This document shows, in pieces, positions 1 through 7,713 of a DNA stretch of 23,396 nucleotides (positions are counted from its first letter, which is position 1; every line of letters starts with the position of its first letter). Made by a program: the position numbers and the translations under genes. A model generated the notes under the pieces. That model did no database searches. It had not been told where the DNA came from and saw only the letters and a list, made by a program, of their open reading frames with translations. Origin of the DNA: an uncultured Flavobacteriales bacterium (GTDB lineage Bacteria; Bacteroidota; Bacteroidia; Flavobacteriales_D; Sanyastnellaceae); NCBI GenBank assembly GCA_937974555.1, contig CALJKR010000053.1, positions 1-23,396 on the forward strand, given 5' to 3'.

Positions 1-2266
1 GCTTGGCCACACTCAGCGCCAACCACTTGGTGCCGTGACGCGGGAAGTTCACTTGTGCACGGGCATCGTCGCCCACACCTTCAATGCTCATCACCGCGCC
101 TTCACCAAACTTGGCATTAAACACCTGCACCCCGCTGCGTACCCAAGCGTTAGGGCCACTCGTCACGGGTGCTGCACGCTGTGGAACGGGCTTGGGCGCA
201 ACAGCCGTGGCAGCACCACCGCCCCAGGCGTTGTTTTGCCAGCCGTTGTTGTTCTGCCAAGCATCGCGTCGCGAGGGCATCGCATCGGCAAAGGCTGAAC
301 GCGCAGGCGTGATCCACTTGAGGGTGTGCTCGGGCAGCTCTTCAAAAAAACGACTTTTCAGGTTGTAGCGCGTCTGGCCATGCAACATGCGCGTTTGCGA
401 ATGACTCAAATACAAACGTTTGCGCGCACGCGTGATGGCCACGTACATGAGTCGGCGCTCTTCTTCGAGGCCATCAAAGTCGTTCATCGAGTTTTCGTGA
501 GGGAACAACCCCTCTTCCATGCCTGTGATGAACACGCAATCAAACTCCAACCCTTTGGAGGCATGAATAGTCATGAGGCTTACACGATCTTTTTCCGATT
601 CATCTTCGGAATCCGCATCGGTGAGCAAGGCTACATCAATCAAAAACTCGGTTAGGGTATTCACTTTATGCGGATCGGCAGGGTCTATTTTGTCCGTAAA
701 CTCCTTGATACCATTCAGAAGCTCTTGAATATTCTCATATCGCGCCACACCTTCCGGAGTTTTGTCATTGTATAACTCTTTCAGTAATCCACTGCTTGAT
801 GCGATATGATGCGCCACCTCGTACGCCGGCGCCGTTTCCATATTGACCGCAAAGCTGCGAATCATCGTTGTAAATTCAGACAACTTGTTGGCTGTCCCTG
901 CATTCACCCCAATGTTGGCTGGTTGAAGAATCACATCCCACATACTCACGTTGTGTTCAGCGGCTAAGACTTGAACTTTTTCGATGGTGGTTTTTCCGAT
1001 ACCGCGGGCAGGATAATTGATTGTGCGCTTCAACGCCTCCTCGTCCTTGTGATTGGCCACCAATCGGAAATAGCCCAACAAATCTTTGATCTCTTGGCGT
1101 TGATAAAAGGACATGCCTCCAAAAATCTTGTACGGAATATTGAGCTTGCGCAACGATTCCTCAAAGGATCGGCTTTGCGCATTGGTCCGGTACAATATAG
1201 CGAAATCATTGTGCGCTGCCCCTTCTTCTCGCTTGGTCGCAAAAATATGATTGGCTACATACGAACCTTCCTCATTATCGGACAAAGCACGATAAAGACC
1301 AATCGAAGACCCGCGGTCATTGGATGTCCACACATCCTTTTTAATCTGGTCTTTGTTTTTGGCAATGATTCCGTTGGCCGCCTTAACAATGGTCTGGGTG
1401 CTGCGGTAATTCTGCTCCAACTTGTACAAAGCATAATCCGGATAGTCCCTTCTGAAATTCAAAATATTCTGAATGTTTGCACCTCGGAATGAATAAATAC
1501 TTTGGGCATCGTCTCCAACCACACATACATTTTCATGCATCTTACCCAATTGCTTCACAATCAAATACTGGCTAAAGTTGGTATCCTGATACTCATCCAC
1601 CAAGATATACTGAAACTTGTGTTGATATTTGAGTAGTAAATCGGGATTGTCACGAAATAAAATATTGGTCTTGAACAATAGATCATCAAAATCCATGGCG
1701 CTCGAATTAAACAACTTTTGGTTGTATCGCTCGTAGATATCCACCATTTTGGTTTTACCGCTCATTTGATCTTCATTCATAAGATCAATGTCATTGCGGT
1801 AATCATTGGGACCAATCAAATTGTTTTTACAAGATGAAATACGATGAATCACATTTCCTGGCTTATAAATCTTGTCATCTAAACCCAATTCTTTGAGAAC
1901 ATCCTTGATTAAGGATTTGGCATCATTGGTATCGTAAATGGTAAAGTTTCTGGAATAATTGATACGTTCGGCCTCCGTCCTTAAAATGCGGGCAAAGATG
2001 GAGTGAAAGGTACCCATCCAAATATTTCTAGCATCTGCCTCGCCGACCAAAGAAGCAATACGGTGCTTCATTTCCGCAGCCGCCTTGTTGGTAAAAGTCA
2101 ACGACAAGATTTGAAATGGATCCACTCCATTCTGAATCAGGTGCGCAATGCGATAGGCCAGTACGCGGGTCTTTCCTGATCCCGCTCCAGCTATGACCAT
2201 CAAGGGTCCTTTGATATGCGTCACCGCAGAACGTTGCGCATCATTTAGTTCATTCAAAAAAGACAT
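1..2266 (-). CDS. pcrA: PcrA/UvrD-type superfamily 1A DNA helicase, 3' end cut by window edge
   Basis: ATP-dependent 3'-5' DNA helicase of the PcrA/UvrD/Rep family, acting in nucleotide excision repair, removal of RecA filaments and resolving replication-transcription conflicts. About 755 codons are visible on the minus strand from the ATG at 2266, open to the window edge. Visible motifs: Q-motif LNDAQRSA (residues 7-14), Walker A AGAGSGKT (26-33), Walker B VDEYQDTN (about 222-229), GDDAQSIY (about 250), TIHASKGLEF (about 567) and the VAITRARKRL region (about 612). A Gln/Asn/Gly-rich linker (about 660-700) leads to a Tudor-like C-terminal domain containing KFGEGAV and NFPRHGTKWLAL, typical of the PcrA C-terminus, so only a few residues seem to be missing. 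It is divergent from the ABC genes. A possible -7 box (TATTTTTG, 2272-2279) lies 5 bases from the ATG. The family is secure; pcrA versus uvrD is a naming choice. Confidence 0.95.
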   Translation of the reverse strand, partial: MSFLNELNDAQRSAVTHIKGPLMVIAGAGSGKTRVLAYRIAHLIQNGVDPFQILSLTFTNKAAAEMKHRIASLVGEADARNIWMGTFHSIFARILRTEAERINYSRNFTIYDTNDAKSLIKDVLKELGLDDKIYKPGNVIHRISSCKNNLIGPNDYRNDIDLMNEDQMSGKTKMVDIYERYNQKLFNSSAMDFDDLLFKTNILFRDNPDLLLKYQHKFQYILVDEYQDTNFSQYLIVKQLGKMHENVCVVGDDAQSIYSFRGANIQNILNFRRDYPDYALYKLEQNYRSTQTIVKAANGIIAKNKDQIKKDVWTSNDRGSSIGLYRALSDNEEGSYVANHIFATKREEGAAHNDFAILYRTNAQSRSFEESLRKLNIPYKIFGGMSFYQRQEIKDLLGYFRLVANHKDEEALKRTINYPARGIGKTTIEKVQVLAAEHNVSMWDVILQPANIGVNAGTANKLSEFTTMIRSFAVNMETAPAYEVAHHIASSSGLLKELYNDKTPEGVARYENIQELLNGIKEFTDKIDPADPHKVNTLTEFLIDVALLTDADSEDESEKDRVSLMTIHASKGLEFDCVFITGMEEGLFPHENSMNDFDGLEEERRLMYVAITRARKRLYLSHSQTRMLHGQTRYNLKSRFFEELPEHTLKWITPARSAFADAMPSRRDAWQNNNGWQNNAWGGGAATAVAPKPVPQRAAPVTSGPNAWVRSGVQVFNAKFGEGAVMSIEGVGDDARAQVNFPRHGTKWLALSVAK

Positions 2267-2271
2267 CCCCA

Positions 2272-2279
2272 CAAAAATA
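2272..2279 (-). promoter_or_regulatory. Possible Bacteroidota -7 promoter box of the helicase gene
   Basis: Read on the minus strand this is TATTTTTG, an exact match to the Bacteroidota -7 consensus TAnnTTTG. The expected -33 TTTG is represented only by a T-run about 20 bases upstream. The box ends 5 bases before the ATG, so the transcript would be leaderless or nearly so if this is the true promoter. Confidence 0.35.
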
Positions 2280-2282
2280 AAC

Positions 2283-2294
2283 CGCAGGTCTGCG
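2283..2294. repeat. 12-bp perfect palindrome between divergent genes
   Basis: CGCAG-GT-CTGCG is an inverted repeat with two central bases. It lies between the helicase gene and the ABC membrane-protein gene, inside the presumed spacer of the helicase promoter. It could be an operator half-site pair; nothing shows that it is bound. Confidence 0.3.
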
Positions 2295-2400
2295 AACGTT
2301 AAAAAAAGTTTTCCATTGTTGATATTTTAGGCCATCTCATTTTGCATGCATTGATTTGGCGTATTTTTCAAAGCTCAATCCCGAGGACTTTCAACCCAAC

Positions 2401-3318
2401 ATGCGATATTATTTCCTTCTTCAATTCAAGCTGATGCATCGCCAAGTTGCGGACAGTGGCATTCCCATTGGCCTGGCCTATACCCTAACTCCAATATTAT
2501 TCCTATTTACTTCATACTATTTGTTTACACGATCGGAGATGGCGCCTTACTTATATCCGATGATTGGATTGTTTTTCACGCTTCCTCTTTCCAATCCCAA
2601 GAGAAATGAATTCATCCAACTCAACTTCAATCCAAACATGCTCTGGAAAATCAGAGCAACCGAGAATCTAATCATCGTTTTTCCCTTTTTTCTTTTTCTT
2701 GTCTGGCAAAATCAATGGCCATTTGGTTTGGTCCTGTTGGTCCTTGCTGCCCTGTTGGCCGTGGCAAAGCAAAAATTTCAACTCGAGTTTCAAATCCCCT
2801 CCCCTTTTGTCAAGTATCATTTTGAGTACAACCACATCTTCAGGCAATCTGCGCCAATCATCTTGCTTTTGTACATTTTGACATGGGTTGCCATAAGTGT
2901 CAATAATTTCAATCTGGGTATCGCAATATTGCTCGGCCTGATGGTCACGCAAATTTCTTTTTTGGCTCGTCCAGAGTCTGAGCTCATGGTCTGGAACTAT
3001 CGTTTAAAAGCCACGCAATTTTTATGGATGAAATCCAAGATGGTGATTGGTAACGCCTTGATGCTCTCAGCACCCATCTGGATCTCCTTGGCCATCGTTT
3101 TCCAAGATCAGTTACTCATCCTTTCCGCATTTGAAATGCTAGGTTTGATGTTTCTACTCGCAACGTTGTGGGGAAAATATGCATCATTCCCTTTTGAAAT
3201 GAGCAAGACCCAAACCATTGTTTTGGTGTTATCCATTAATTTCCCTCCTGCCCTTCTCTTGTTTCTGCCTTATTCGTTTCAAATCGCCAAAAAACGACTT
3301 CAATCTCTTTTATCATGA
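2401..3318 (+). CDS. ABC transporter membrane subunit (putative permease)
   Basis: A 305-residue, strongly hydrophobic protein with many predicted membrane spans (for example FFLFLVW, LVLLVLAALLAVA, IILLLYILTWVAISV, LGLMFLLATLWG), broken by charged loops. No catalytic motif is visible. The last base triplet overlaps the start of an ABC ATPase gene as ATGA (3315-3318), so translational coupling is likely and the protein is best read as the membrane partner of that ATPase. The substrate is unknown; the absence of a binding-protein gene points to export rather than import. I chose the ATG at 2401 because the resulting N-terminus (MRYYFLLQFKL) resembles related Bacteroidota membrane proteins; a TTG at 2356 would add 15 residues. 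An imperfect -7-like element (TCATTTTG, 7 of 8) lies at 2336-2343. The exact family was not recognised. Confidence 0.75.
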   Translation: MRYYFLLQFKLMHRQVADSGIPIGLAYTLTPILFLFTSYYLFTRSEMAPYLYPMIGLFFTLPLSNPKRNEFIQLNFNPNMLWKIRATENLIIVFPFFLFLVWQNQWPFGLVLLVLAALLAVAKQKFQLEFQIPSPFVKYHFEYNHIFRQSAPIILLLYILTWVAISVNNFNLGIAILLGLMVTQISFLARPESELMVWNYRLKATQFLWMKSKMVIGNALMLSAPIWISLAIVFQDQLLILSAFEMLGLMFLLATLWGKYASFPFEMSKTQTIVLVLSINFPPALLLFLPYSFQIAKKRLQSLLS

Positions 3319-3995
3319 TTCAGATTCAAAACCTCTACAAAAAATATGGTTCAAAACCTGTTCTGTCAGGAATAAACTTTGAATTTGAACCTGGGAAAGT
3401 CTATGGAATTGTCGGAGAAAATGGAGCCGGTAAAACGACCTTGTTTCGATGCATTGCTGGATTAGAATCCTATGATGGCACAATACAATCCCCCTCATTC
3501 AGCATCAAAGACCACCTTGGCTTTTTGGTTACCGATCCCTACTTCTTTCCAAAAATGACAGGACTCGAATACCTGTCTTTGATGCGACATTCTCGAGGCT
3601 TGGACTACACTGATCTCGTATCTAAAAACATCTTTGACCTTCCGCTCAATGAATATGCCGCCAACTATTCAACCGGCATGAAAAAAAAGCTGGCGCTACT
3701 GGGCATTTTAATTCAAGAGAACAAATTTTTCATTTTGGACGAACCGTTCAATGGAGTTGATATTCAGAGCAACATCCTCATTACAGAAATCTTGCATCAA
3801 CTTCGTGATCTCAATAAAACCTTAATTCTTTCCTCGCATATTTTTTCAACCTTGCGTGAAAATTGTGATGTCATCTTGGTTCTCGACAACCAGCAAATCA
3901 CACAAGTGGTAAACAAGGAACAATTCAATTTATTGGAGATTGAAATGAGAAGTCAAACCATGGCCAAAGGGATCGGTGCCTTGGATTTAAAATAA
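3315..3995 (+). CDS. ABC transporter ATP-binding protein
   Basis: A 226-residue nucleotide-binding subunit that would power the membrane protein encoded just upstream. All core ABC motifs can be read: Walker A GENGAGKT (34-41), a degenerate signature STGM (119-122) in place of LSGG, Walker B FFILDEPF (138-145) with catalytic Glu143, D-loop Asp149 and H-loop His175 in LILSSH. The Q-loop position appears to be Asp74 (TDPYFFPKMTG) rather than Gln or the Glu seen in many ABC-2 type ATPases. At 226 residues it is a single domain with almost no C-terminal extension. It starts inside the stop of the previous gene (ATGA overlap), a standard two-gene ABC-2-like exporter layout. The cargo cannot be inferred from sequence. 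It ends 115 bases before the next gene, which may be transcribed separately. Confidence 0.93.
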   Translation: MIQIQNLYKKYGSKPVLSGINFEFEPGKVYGIVGENGAGKTTLFRCIAGLESYDGTIQSPSFSIKDHLGFLVTDPYFFPKMTGLEYLSLMRHSRGLDYTDLVSKNIFDLPLNEYAANYSTGMKKKLALLGILIQENKFFILDEPFNGVDIQSNILITEILHQLRDLNKTLILSSHIFSTLRENCDVILVLDNQQITQVVNKEQFNLLEIEMRSQTMAKGIGALDLK

Positions 3996-3998
3996 CAG

Positions 3999-4043
3999 CC
4001 CAAGAATTATCTCAATTCACATTTCAATGTTTGCTCTCTTGGG
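3999..4043. repeat. Long-loop inverted repeat after the ABC operon
   Basis: CCCAAGA (3999-4005) pairs with TCTTGGG (4037-4043) across a 31-base loop, directly behind the ATPase stop codon. There is no T-run, so it is not a clear intrinsic terminator. It may mark the end of the ABC transcript. Confidence 0.25.
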
Positions 4044-4110
4044 GAAATGGGAGCAATCCGCACATTCTTTCACCATACATTAGCCTTTGGTGACCCCTGA
4101 AAGATTCTAT

Positions 4111-4812
4111 ATGAATGATGTTATCCCAAAAACAAAAGCTGTAAAGCCAGCCATCTTAGAACCACACATCGATTCCAATTTGGATTCGATGGAACGCAAG
4201 TTTCATCCCATGGTGGATGATTCGATTCCTTTTCGAAATTTATCCAGTGCGGAGTCCAAAAGGAGAAGTATCCGCAAAATCATTAAAAAGCTGGATGTTA
4301 AGCACAGCATCCGATATCAAAGGACGCCTGAAGACACCTACTGCAATGTCTATTCTTTTGACTATTGCTTTCACAGCAAGGTTTATCTTCCCACGGTTTG
4401 GTGGACTGACGAAGCCATTGAGAAACTTGAAAACGGAATGGACGTAGCGCCTGTTTTTATGGATACCGTCATGCCGATATATTCAAGTGCCATTCATGAT
4501 TGGTTTTTGAAATGGGGTCCATGCTATGGTTGGAAAAGAATGACCGATTTGACCGAAATTCAGGATAAAGTAAATGAAAACGGCGGCATTGGAATCATTT
4601 GTGCCAAAAGGAAAATTGTAGGACTATCCGGTCACATCGTTCCCATTGTTCCAGAAACAGAAAAGAGAAAAGCATTTCGCGAGGATGGCAAGGTGATTTA
4701 CCCTTTGCAGTCGCAAGCCGGTAAATTGAACTACAACTACTTTGCCCATATCCGCCGTGATTGGTGGAATCACGCCCGCTATTCTTCACATGTCTTTTAT
4801 TACCACGATTGA
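4111..4812 (+). CDS. Putative papain-fold (NlpC/CHAP-like) cysteine hydrolase
   Basis: A 233-residue protein without signal peptide or membrane span, so probably cytoplasmic. The pattern suggests a papain-like amidase or peptidase: Cys78 in TYCNV at the start of a likely helix, an aromatic-rich middle (YLPTVWW, WFLKWGPCYGWKRM), then GHIVPIVPE with His175 and Glu182. These give a plausible Cys-His-Glu arrangement. A PLQSQAG motif and a Trp-rich tail follow. The first 60 residues are polar and lysine-rich, resembling an extension before the domain. I chose ATG 4111; TTG 4087 and GTG 4090 are in frame upstream, but an imperfect -7-like element (TA-N3-TTTG, 4081-4089) overlaps them. It lies 40 bases before a glutamate-cysteine-ligase-like gene, a pairing that suggests cleavage or editing of an amide bond made by that ligase. 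The fold is inferred from motifs only; substrate unknown. Confidence 0.55.
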   Translation: MNDVIPKTKAVKPAILEPHIDSNLDSMERKFHPMVDDSIPFRNLSSAESKRRSIRKIIKKLDVKHSIRYQRTPEDTYCNVYSFDYCFHSKVYLPTVWWTDEAIEKLENGMDVAPVFMDTVMPIYSSAIHDWFLKWGPCYGWKRMTDLTEIQDKVNENGGIGIICAKRKIVGLSGHIVPIVPETEKRKAFREDGKVIYPLQSQAGKLNYNYFAHIRRDWWNHARYSSHVFYYHD

Positions 4813-4852
4813 ATTCCAAATAAGCCCTTAAATATCAAATACCAACACGCAC

Positions 4853-6340
4853 ATGAATCATAGCCCGATAAGAAAATATTACTGGGGAATTGGGTTAGAA
4901 AACGAAACTTACCTGCAGTTTGAAGATCCATTGATCGTAACAGGTCAATTCATTCAAGAAAAAATGGGTCGCGAGCGATACAGCATAGATTACCTCAAGT
5001 GCTACAGAGCAGGAACCTTAGAAACCTTATTGCGTGCGGCATTTGAGAGTGATAAAAATTATGCGGTGAGTCAGATGATGAATAGCCACTCATTGGAGAA
5101 ATTGGACATTCATTTTCAACACAAAACCATACAATCAGCCCCACCCCTTTTGGACAATCCTGACTATGCAGGGAAATCCATTTTGGAACTATTCTTAGAA
5201 AAACAACCGTACCATATTCAAAGCATGTTCACCCAAAAAAACAACCCCATGGGTTGTATCATTTTTGACGGCGACACCATTGAATTTGTCACCAAGTATT
5301 TTGAGAACCGGACGGTGCAAGAAGCCTGCAATGAGATGCGCATCAACAAGAAAATATTTCTTGAGTGTCTGAATGCCACACAAATTCTACCTGGGAAACT
5401 CACATTCCCTGATTACAACATTGGCATCAACATGTTCATGTCTAATCAAAAAAATTTGGTATTATTCAACAACGGCACATTGCACTTTCATTTCACCCTG
5501 CCCACCTTAACGGAGGACAGTCGAATTGTGGATTACGCCGCATTTGACAAAGCCCACAACAACGCCATATACTTATTGCAATGGTTTGAGCCCTTGTTTA
5601 TAGCCACGTTGGGTAGTCCCGACATCATGGCCGTCATTAGCAATGAGCATCAATTGAAAGAGAAGTTTGCCGCTGGTTCGATGCGCAACGCCATGTCCCG
5701 ATACACAGGAGTCGGCACCTATCATCAGTCCATGGCCAAAGGGAAAATCTTGACTTATCCCGTTGAAGAATTTAGAAAATTATTGAAGTTCACCAAAGAA
5801 GACAATATCTGGTGGCGAGATCAAGTAGAGAGTGAATTGTGTTATGAATTGCTTACCGATCTGGGATTGGATTTCAACAGAGAGAAACTGTACCAAAGTG
5901 GATTTGAATTCAGAAGTTTCGATGAGTTTCCAGCAACCTATTTACCGGCCGTATTGCATGCCATTGTATTGATCTGTGAGCACTCCAAAGCATTTGATCA
6001 AGTAGAATGGGCAACGGACAGCATCGCTTGGAACAATCTTGTTTTCCGAGCCTTGAAAGAAGGATACAAAACAGAAATATCAGAAGAAGAAAAATTGGAG
6101 ATTCTCAAAGCCCTTCAATTGGCAAACCCAAGAGAAACCCAACTTTCAGAAGAATGGACCCCATACAACCATTTGGATCAATTCTTTTTTGCCATACTGC
6201 AGCACTTACATGAATTGCATCAAAAAGATACGTTGTATTTAAATTCTTTAATGGGAGAAACACCAAGCAACGCGCCCCACTGGGACAATTTCAACTTGCA
6301 CCAGCAAGAGCAGCATTTGAAGCAGTTGAAAAGTGTTTAG
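4853..6340 (+). CDS. Glutamate-cysteine-ligase-like ATP-dependent ligase (GS/GCS superfamily)
   Basis: A 495-residue soluble protein. Motifs fall in the order expected of eukaryote-type glutamate-cysteine ligases: GIGLENETY (12-20; compare the GDE-x-EY motif, metal-binding Glu16 and Glu18), a strand with His211 and His213 (LHFHF), a helix ending LQWFEPLFIATLGSPD (to 257; compare DQLxPIxxALTAASP), SRYTGVGTY (282-290; compare SRYxSIxSY) and FEFRSFDEFP (351-360; compare VEFRPMEVQ). The fold catalyses ATP-dependent amide bond formation between a carboxylate and an amine. The protein is shorter than eukaryotic GCL (about 640) and differs in sequence, so glutathione synthesis cannot be assumed, and no glutathione synthetase gene is present in the window. 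The neighbouring papain-fold hydrolase and closely spaced HNH gene suggest a dedicated modification system. Assignment to the superfamily is fairly firm; the substrate is unknown. Residues after about 380 (Glu-rich helices) carry no recognisable motif. Confidence 0.65.
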   Translation: MNHSPIRKYYWGIGLENETYLQFEDPLIVTGQFIQEKMGRERYSIDYLKCYRAGTLETLLRAAFESDKNYAVSQMMNSHSLEKLDIHFQHKTIQSAPPLLDNPDYAGKSILELFLEKQPYHIQSMFTQKNNPMGCIIFDGDTIEFVTKYFENRTVQEACNEMRINKKIFLECLNATQILPGKLTFPDYNIGINMFMSNQKNLVLFNNGTLHFHFTLPTLTEDSRIVDYAAFDKAHNNAIYLLQWFEPLFIATLGSPDIMAVISNEHQLKEKFAAGSMRNAMSRYTGVGTYHQSMAKGKILTYPVEEFRKLLKFTKEDNIWWRDQVESELCYELLTDLGLDFNREKLYQSGFEFRSFDEFPATYLPAVLHAIVLICEHSKAFDQVEWATDSIAWNNLVFRALKEGYKTEISEEEKLEILKALQLANPRETQLSEEWTPYNHLDQFFFAILQHLHELHQKDTLYLNSLMGETPSNAPHWDNFNLHQQEQHLKQLKSV

Positions 6341-6342
6341 GG

Positions 6343-6969
6343 ATGAAAATCAACCCAATTGAAATCCTGTCTATTACCTCCACCCTCAGAAATTTTTGAA
6401 ATAGCCTCGCTACTTTCACAAATTCCCATGCGATTCAAATGGGCAATTACGAAATGGCGAAACAAATTCTTAGAGAATCAAATTCCCCCGAAATTCGACG
6501 ATGGACTGAAGCCTTGTGGGGAAAGGGAGGTATTTACTATCAACTGCAAAAAAATCTTGGAACACCCAAAACTATTCCCTTAGATCAAAGGGATATACTT
6601 CGAATGCCCGACAAAAAGTTGGCTTCTGAATTAATTAAAAGAGACGGCCATTATTGCAGATTCTGCGGAACACCGGTTATTAGAAAAGAGATTCGAGATC
6701 AATTGAAATCTCAATTTCCGGACGAACTTCCGTGGGGTAAAATTAATCTCTCACAGCACGCCGCTTTTCAAGCCATGTGGCTTCAATATGATCATGTCCT
6801 TCACCATGCAAGAGGAGGTAGGACCACTTTAGATAACATGATTATTACTTGCGCGCCTTGCAATTATGGTCGCATGAATTTCTTATTGGAAGAAATTGAT
6901 CTTGAACTTTTGAAAAGGCAATCGCCCACCATTCTCAATTGGACTGGCTTAGAAGAGCTAATTCCTTGA
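6343..6969 (+). pseudogene. HNH endonuclease-domain protein, 5' end apparently frame-disrupted
   Basis: The intact part is 176 residues from ATG 6439. It holds a full HNH/zinc-knuckle core: Cys73-x2-Cys76 (HYCRFCG), Asp118-His119 and His123 (YDHVLHHARGG), Asn133, then Cys138-x2-Cys141 (CAPCNYGR). HNH proteins are metal-dependent nucleases of restriction, phage and repair systems. An N-terminal region with RRWTEALWGKGG precedes the core. A more natural start is the ATG at 6343, two bases after the ligase stop, but that frame meets TGA at 6397. Frame 2 carries plausible sequence across 6368-6424 (PPPSEIFEIASLLSQ) and frame 1 resumes with HAIQMGNYEMAKQIL. Two compensating one-base indels would join them. 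This could be gene decay, a sequencing error, or a true short protein starting at 6439, in which case the nuclease domain is intact and the gene is functional. Confidence 0.6.
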
Positions 6970-6983
6970 AGACTTCACGCTGG

Positions 6984-7002
6984 TTTGAAGTACAACTTCA
7001 AA
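6984..7002. terminator. Hairpin between convergent genes
   Basis: TTTGAAGT and ACTTCAAA form a perfect 8-bp stem around the 3-base loop ACA, 14 bases after the HNH stop and 15 bases before the end of the opposing 54-residue gene. No strong T-run follows on either strand, so termination is only suggested by position. Confidence 0.35.
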
Positions 7003-7017
7003 TTAAGGAAGAACGAC

Positions 7018-7182
7018 TTATAGCCTTTCTATTTTACTCTGATCATTGATCAATGCCAGAAAGCCCGGTATATCTTTCTTAATTTCCTCTGTCTTTTTGG
7101 AAGGTCTCATGGACGTTTTTCGCATGATCTCATGGAGCTCTTCTACTGAGATAGACTTGTTATTTTCTACTTTTCTCATCAT
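7018..7182 (-). CDS. Small hypothetical protein paired with the DUF6934-like gene
   Basis: A 54-residue frame on the minus strand beginning MMRKVENNKS and ending NDQSKIERL. It is rich in Lys and Glu, has no signal peptide, membrane span or cysteine, and is probably a small cytoplasmic helical protein. It starts 7 bases after the stop of the DUF6934-like gene on the same strand, spacing typical of an operon, and is followed by a convergent hairpin. No family was recognised. The tight pairing of a roughly 140-residue protein with a small charged partner resembles toxin-antitoxin or two-protein complexes in layout only; no toxin motif is visible. The second Met (7179) is an alternative start. 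Confidence 0.5.
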   Translation of the reverse strand: MMRKVENNKSISVEELHEIMRKTSMRPSKKTEEIKKDIPGFLALINDQSKIERL

Positions 7183-7189
7183 TGTAAAA

Positions 7190-7609
7190 TTAGTTTATTT
7201 TCGAGATGGAAAACAAAATTTGATTTGAATTCTTTAGAATAATTTTTATTTCAAACTCCCTCTCCCAATAATTCCGGTACTTATTAATTTGAATTCGATA
7301 CAATCGATTGCGGGCAGCCGAATTACCCTCAAAAAAAATGTGTGCTTGTGCATTCCGCACAAAAAAGAGATTCAAGCAATAGGCAATGGTCACAAATAAC
7401 CGTTCAACATCCCCATTATTGGAAACGACGGTATCAGACAATACACTCATTTCTTCATCATAATCATATAAACAAAGGTTGTAATGATTGTCATCCTCCA
7501 AAAGAGAATCCAACTGAATACATTTGATCACATTTCTTCTGCCAACACTTACAAACCAGTATTGATGGGATAGCCCACCTTGATAATGCACAGGATAATA
7601 TTGTTCCAT
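7190..7609 (-). CDS. DUF6934-like protein
   Basis: A 139-residue cytoplasmic protein of unknown function. The pattern YWFVSVGRRNVIKCIQL, HYNLCLYDYDEE, VVSNNGDVERLFVTIAYCL and GNSAARNRLYRIQI matches what I recall of the DUF6934 family, which occurs mainly in Bacteroidota and often in several copies per genome. The SNNGD segment followed by a long helix and the arginine-rich (S/N)AARNRLYRI motif are the best marks. There is no signal peptide. The likely start is ATG 7609. It forms a two-gene unit with the 54-residue gene directly downstream and is convergent with the HNH gene. REP-like repeats lie about 100 bases upstream. The biological role is unknown; proposals such as a toxin-antitoxin or defence role would be speculative. 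Confidence 0.7.
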   Translation of the reverse strand: MEQYYPVHYQGGLSHQYWFVSVGRRNVIKCIQLDSLLEDDNHYNLCLYDYDEEMSVLSDTVVSNNGDVERLFVTIAYCLNLFFVRNAQAHIFFEGNSAARNRLYRIQINKYRNYWEREFEIKIILKNSNQILFSISKIN

Positions 7610-7713
7610 GTGACAAAGAGAAAACGCAATCCCCCATCAAACAAGAAACACATAAGGATGCATACACACACGATATCGTAAAATTCTCGCTAAAAATTTT
7701 ATCCCCCACCCAA

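Noticed and set aside
971..1492. A 173-codon plus-strand frame
   Set aside because: It is antisense to the helicase gene, whose frame shows all the helicase motifs through this stretch.
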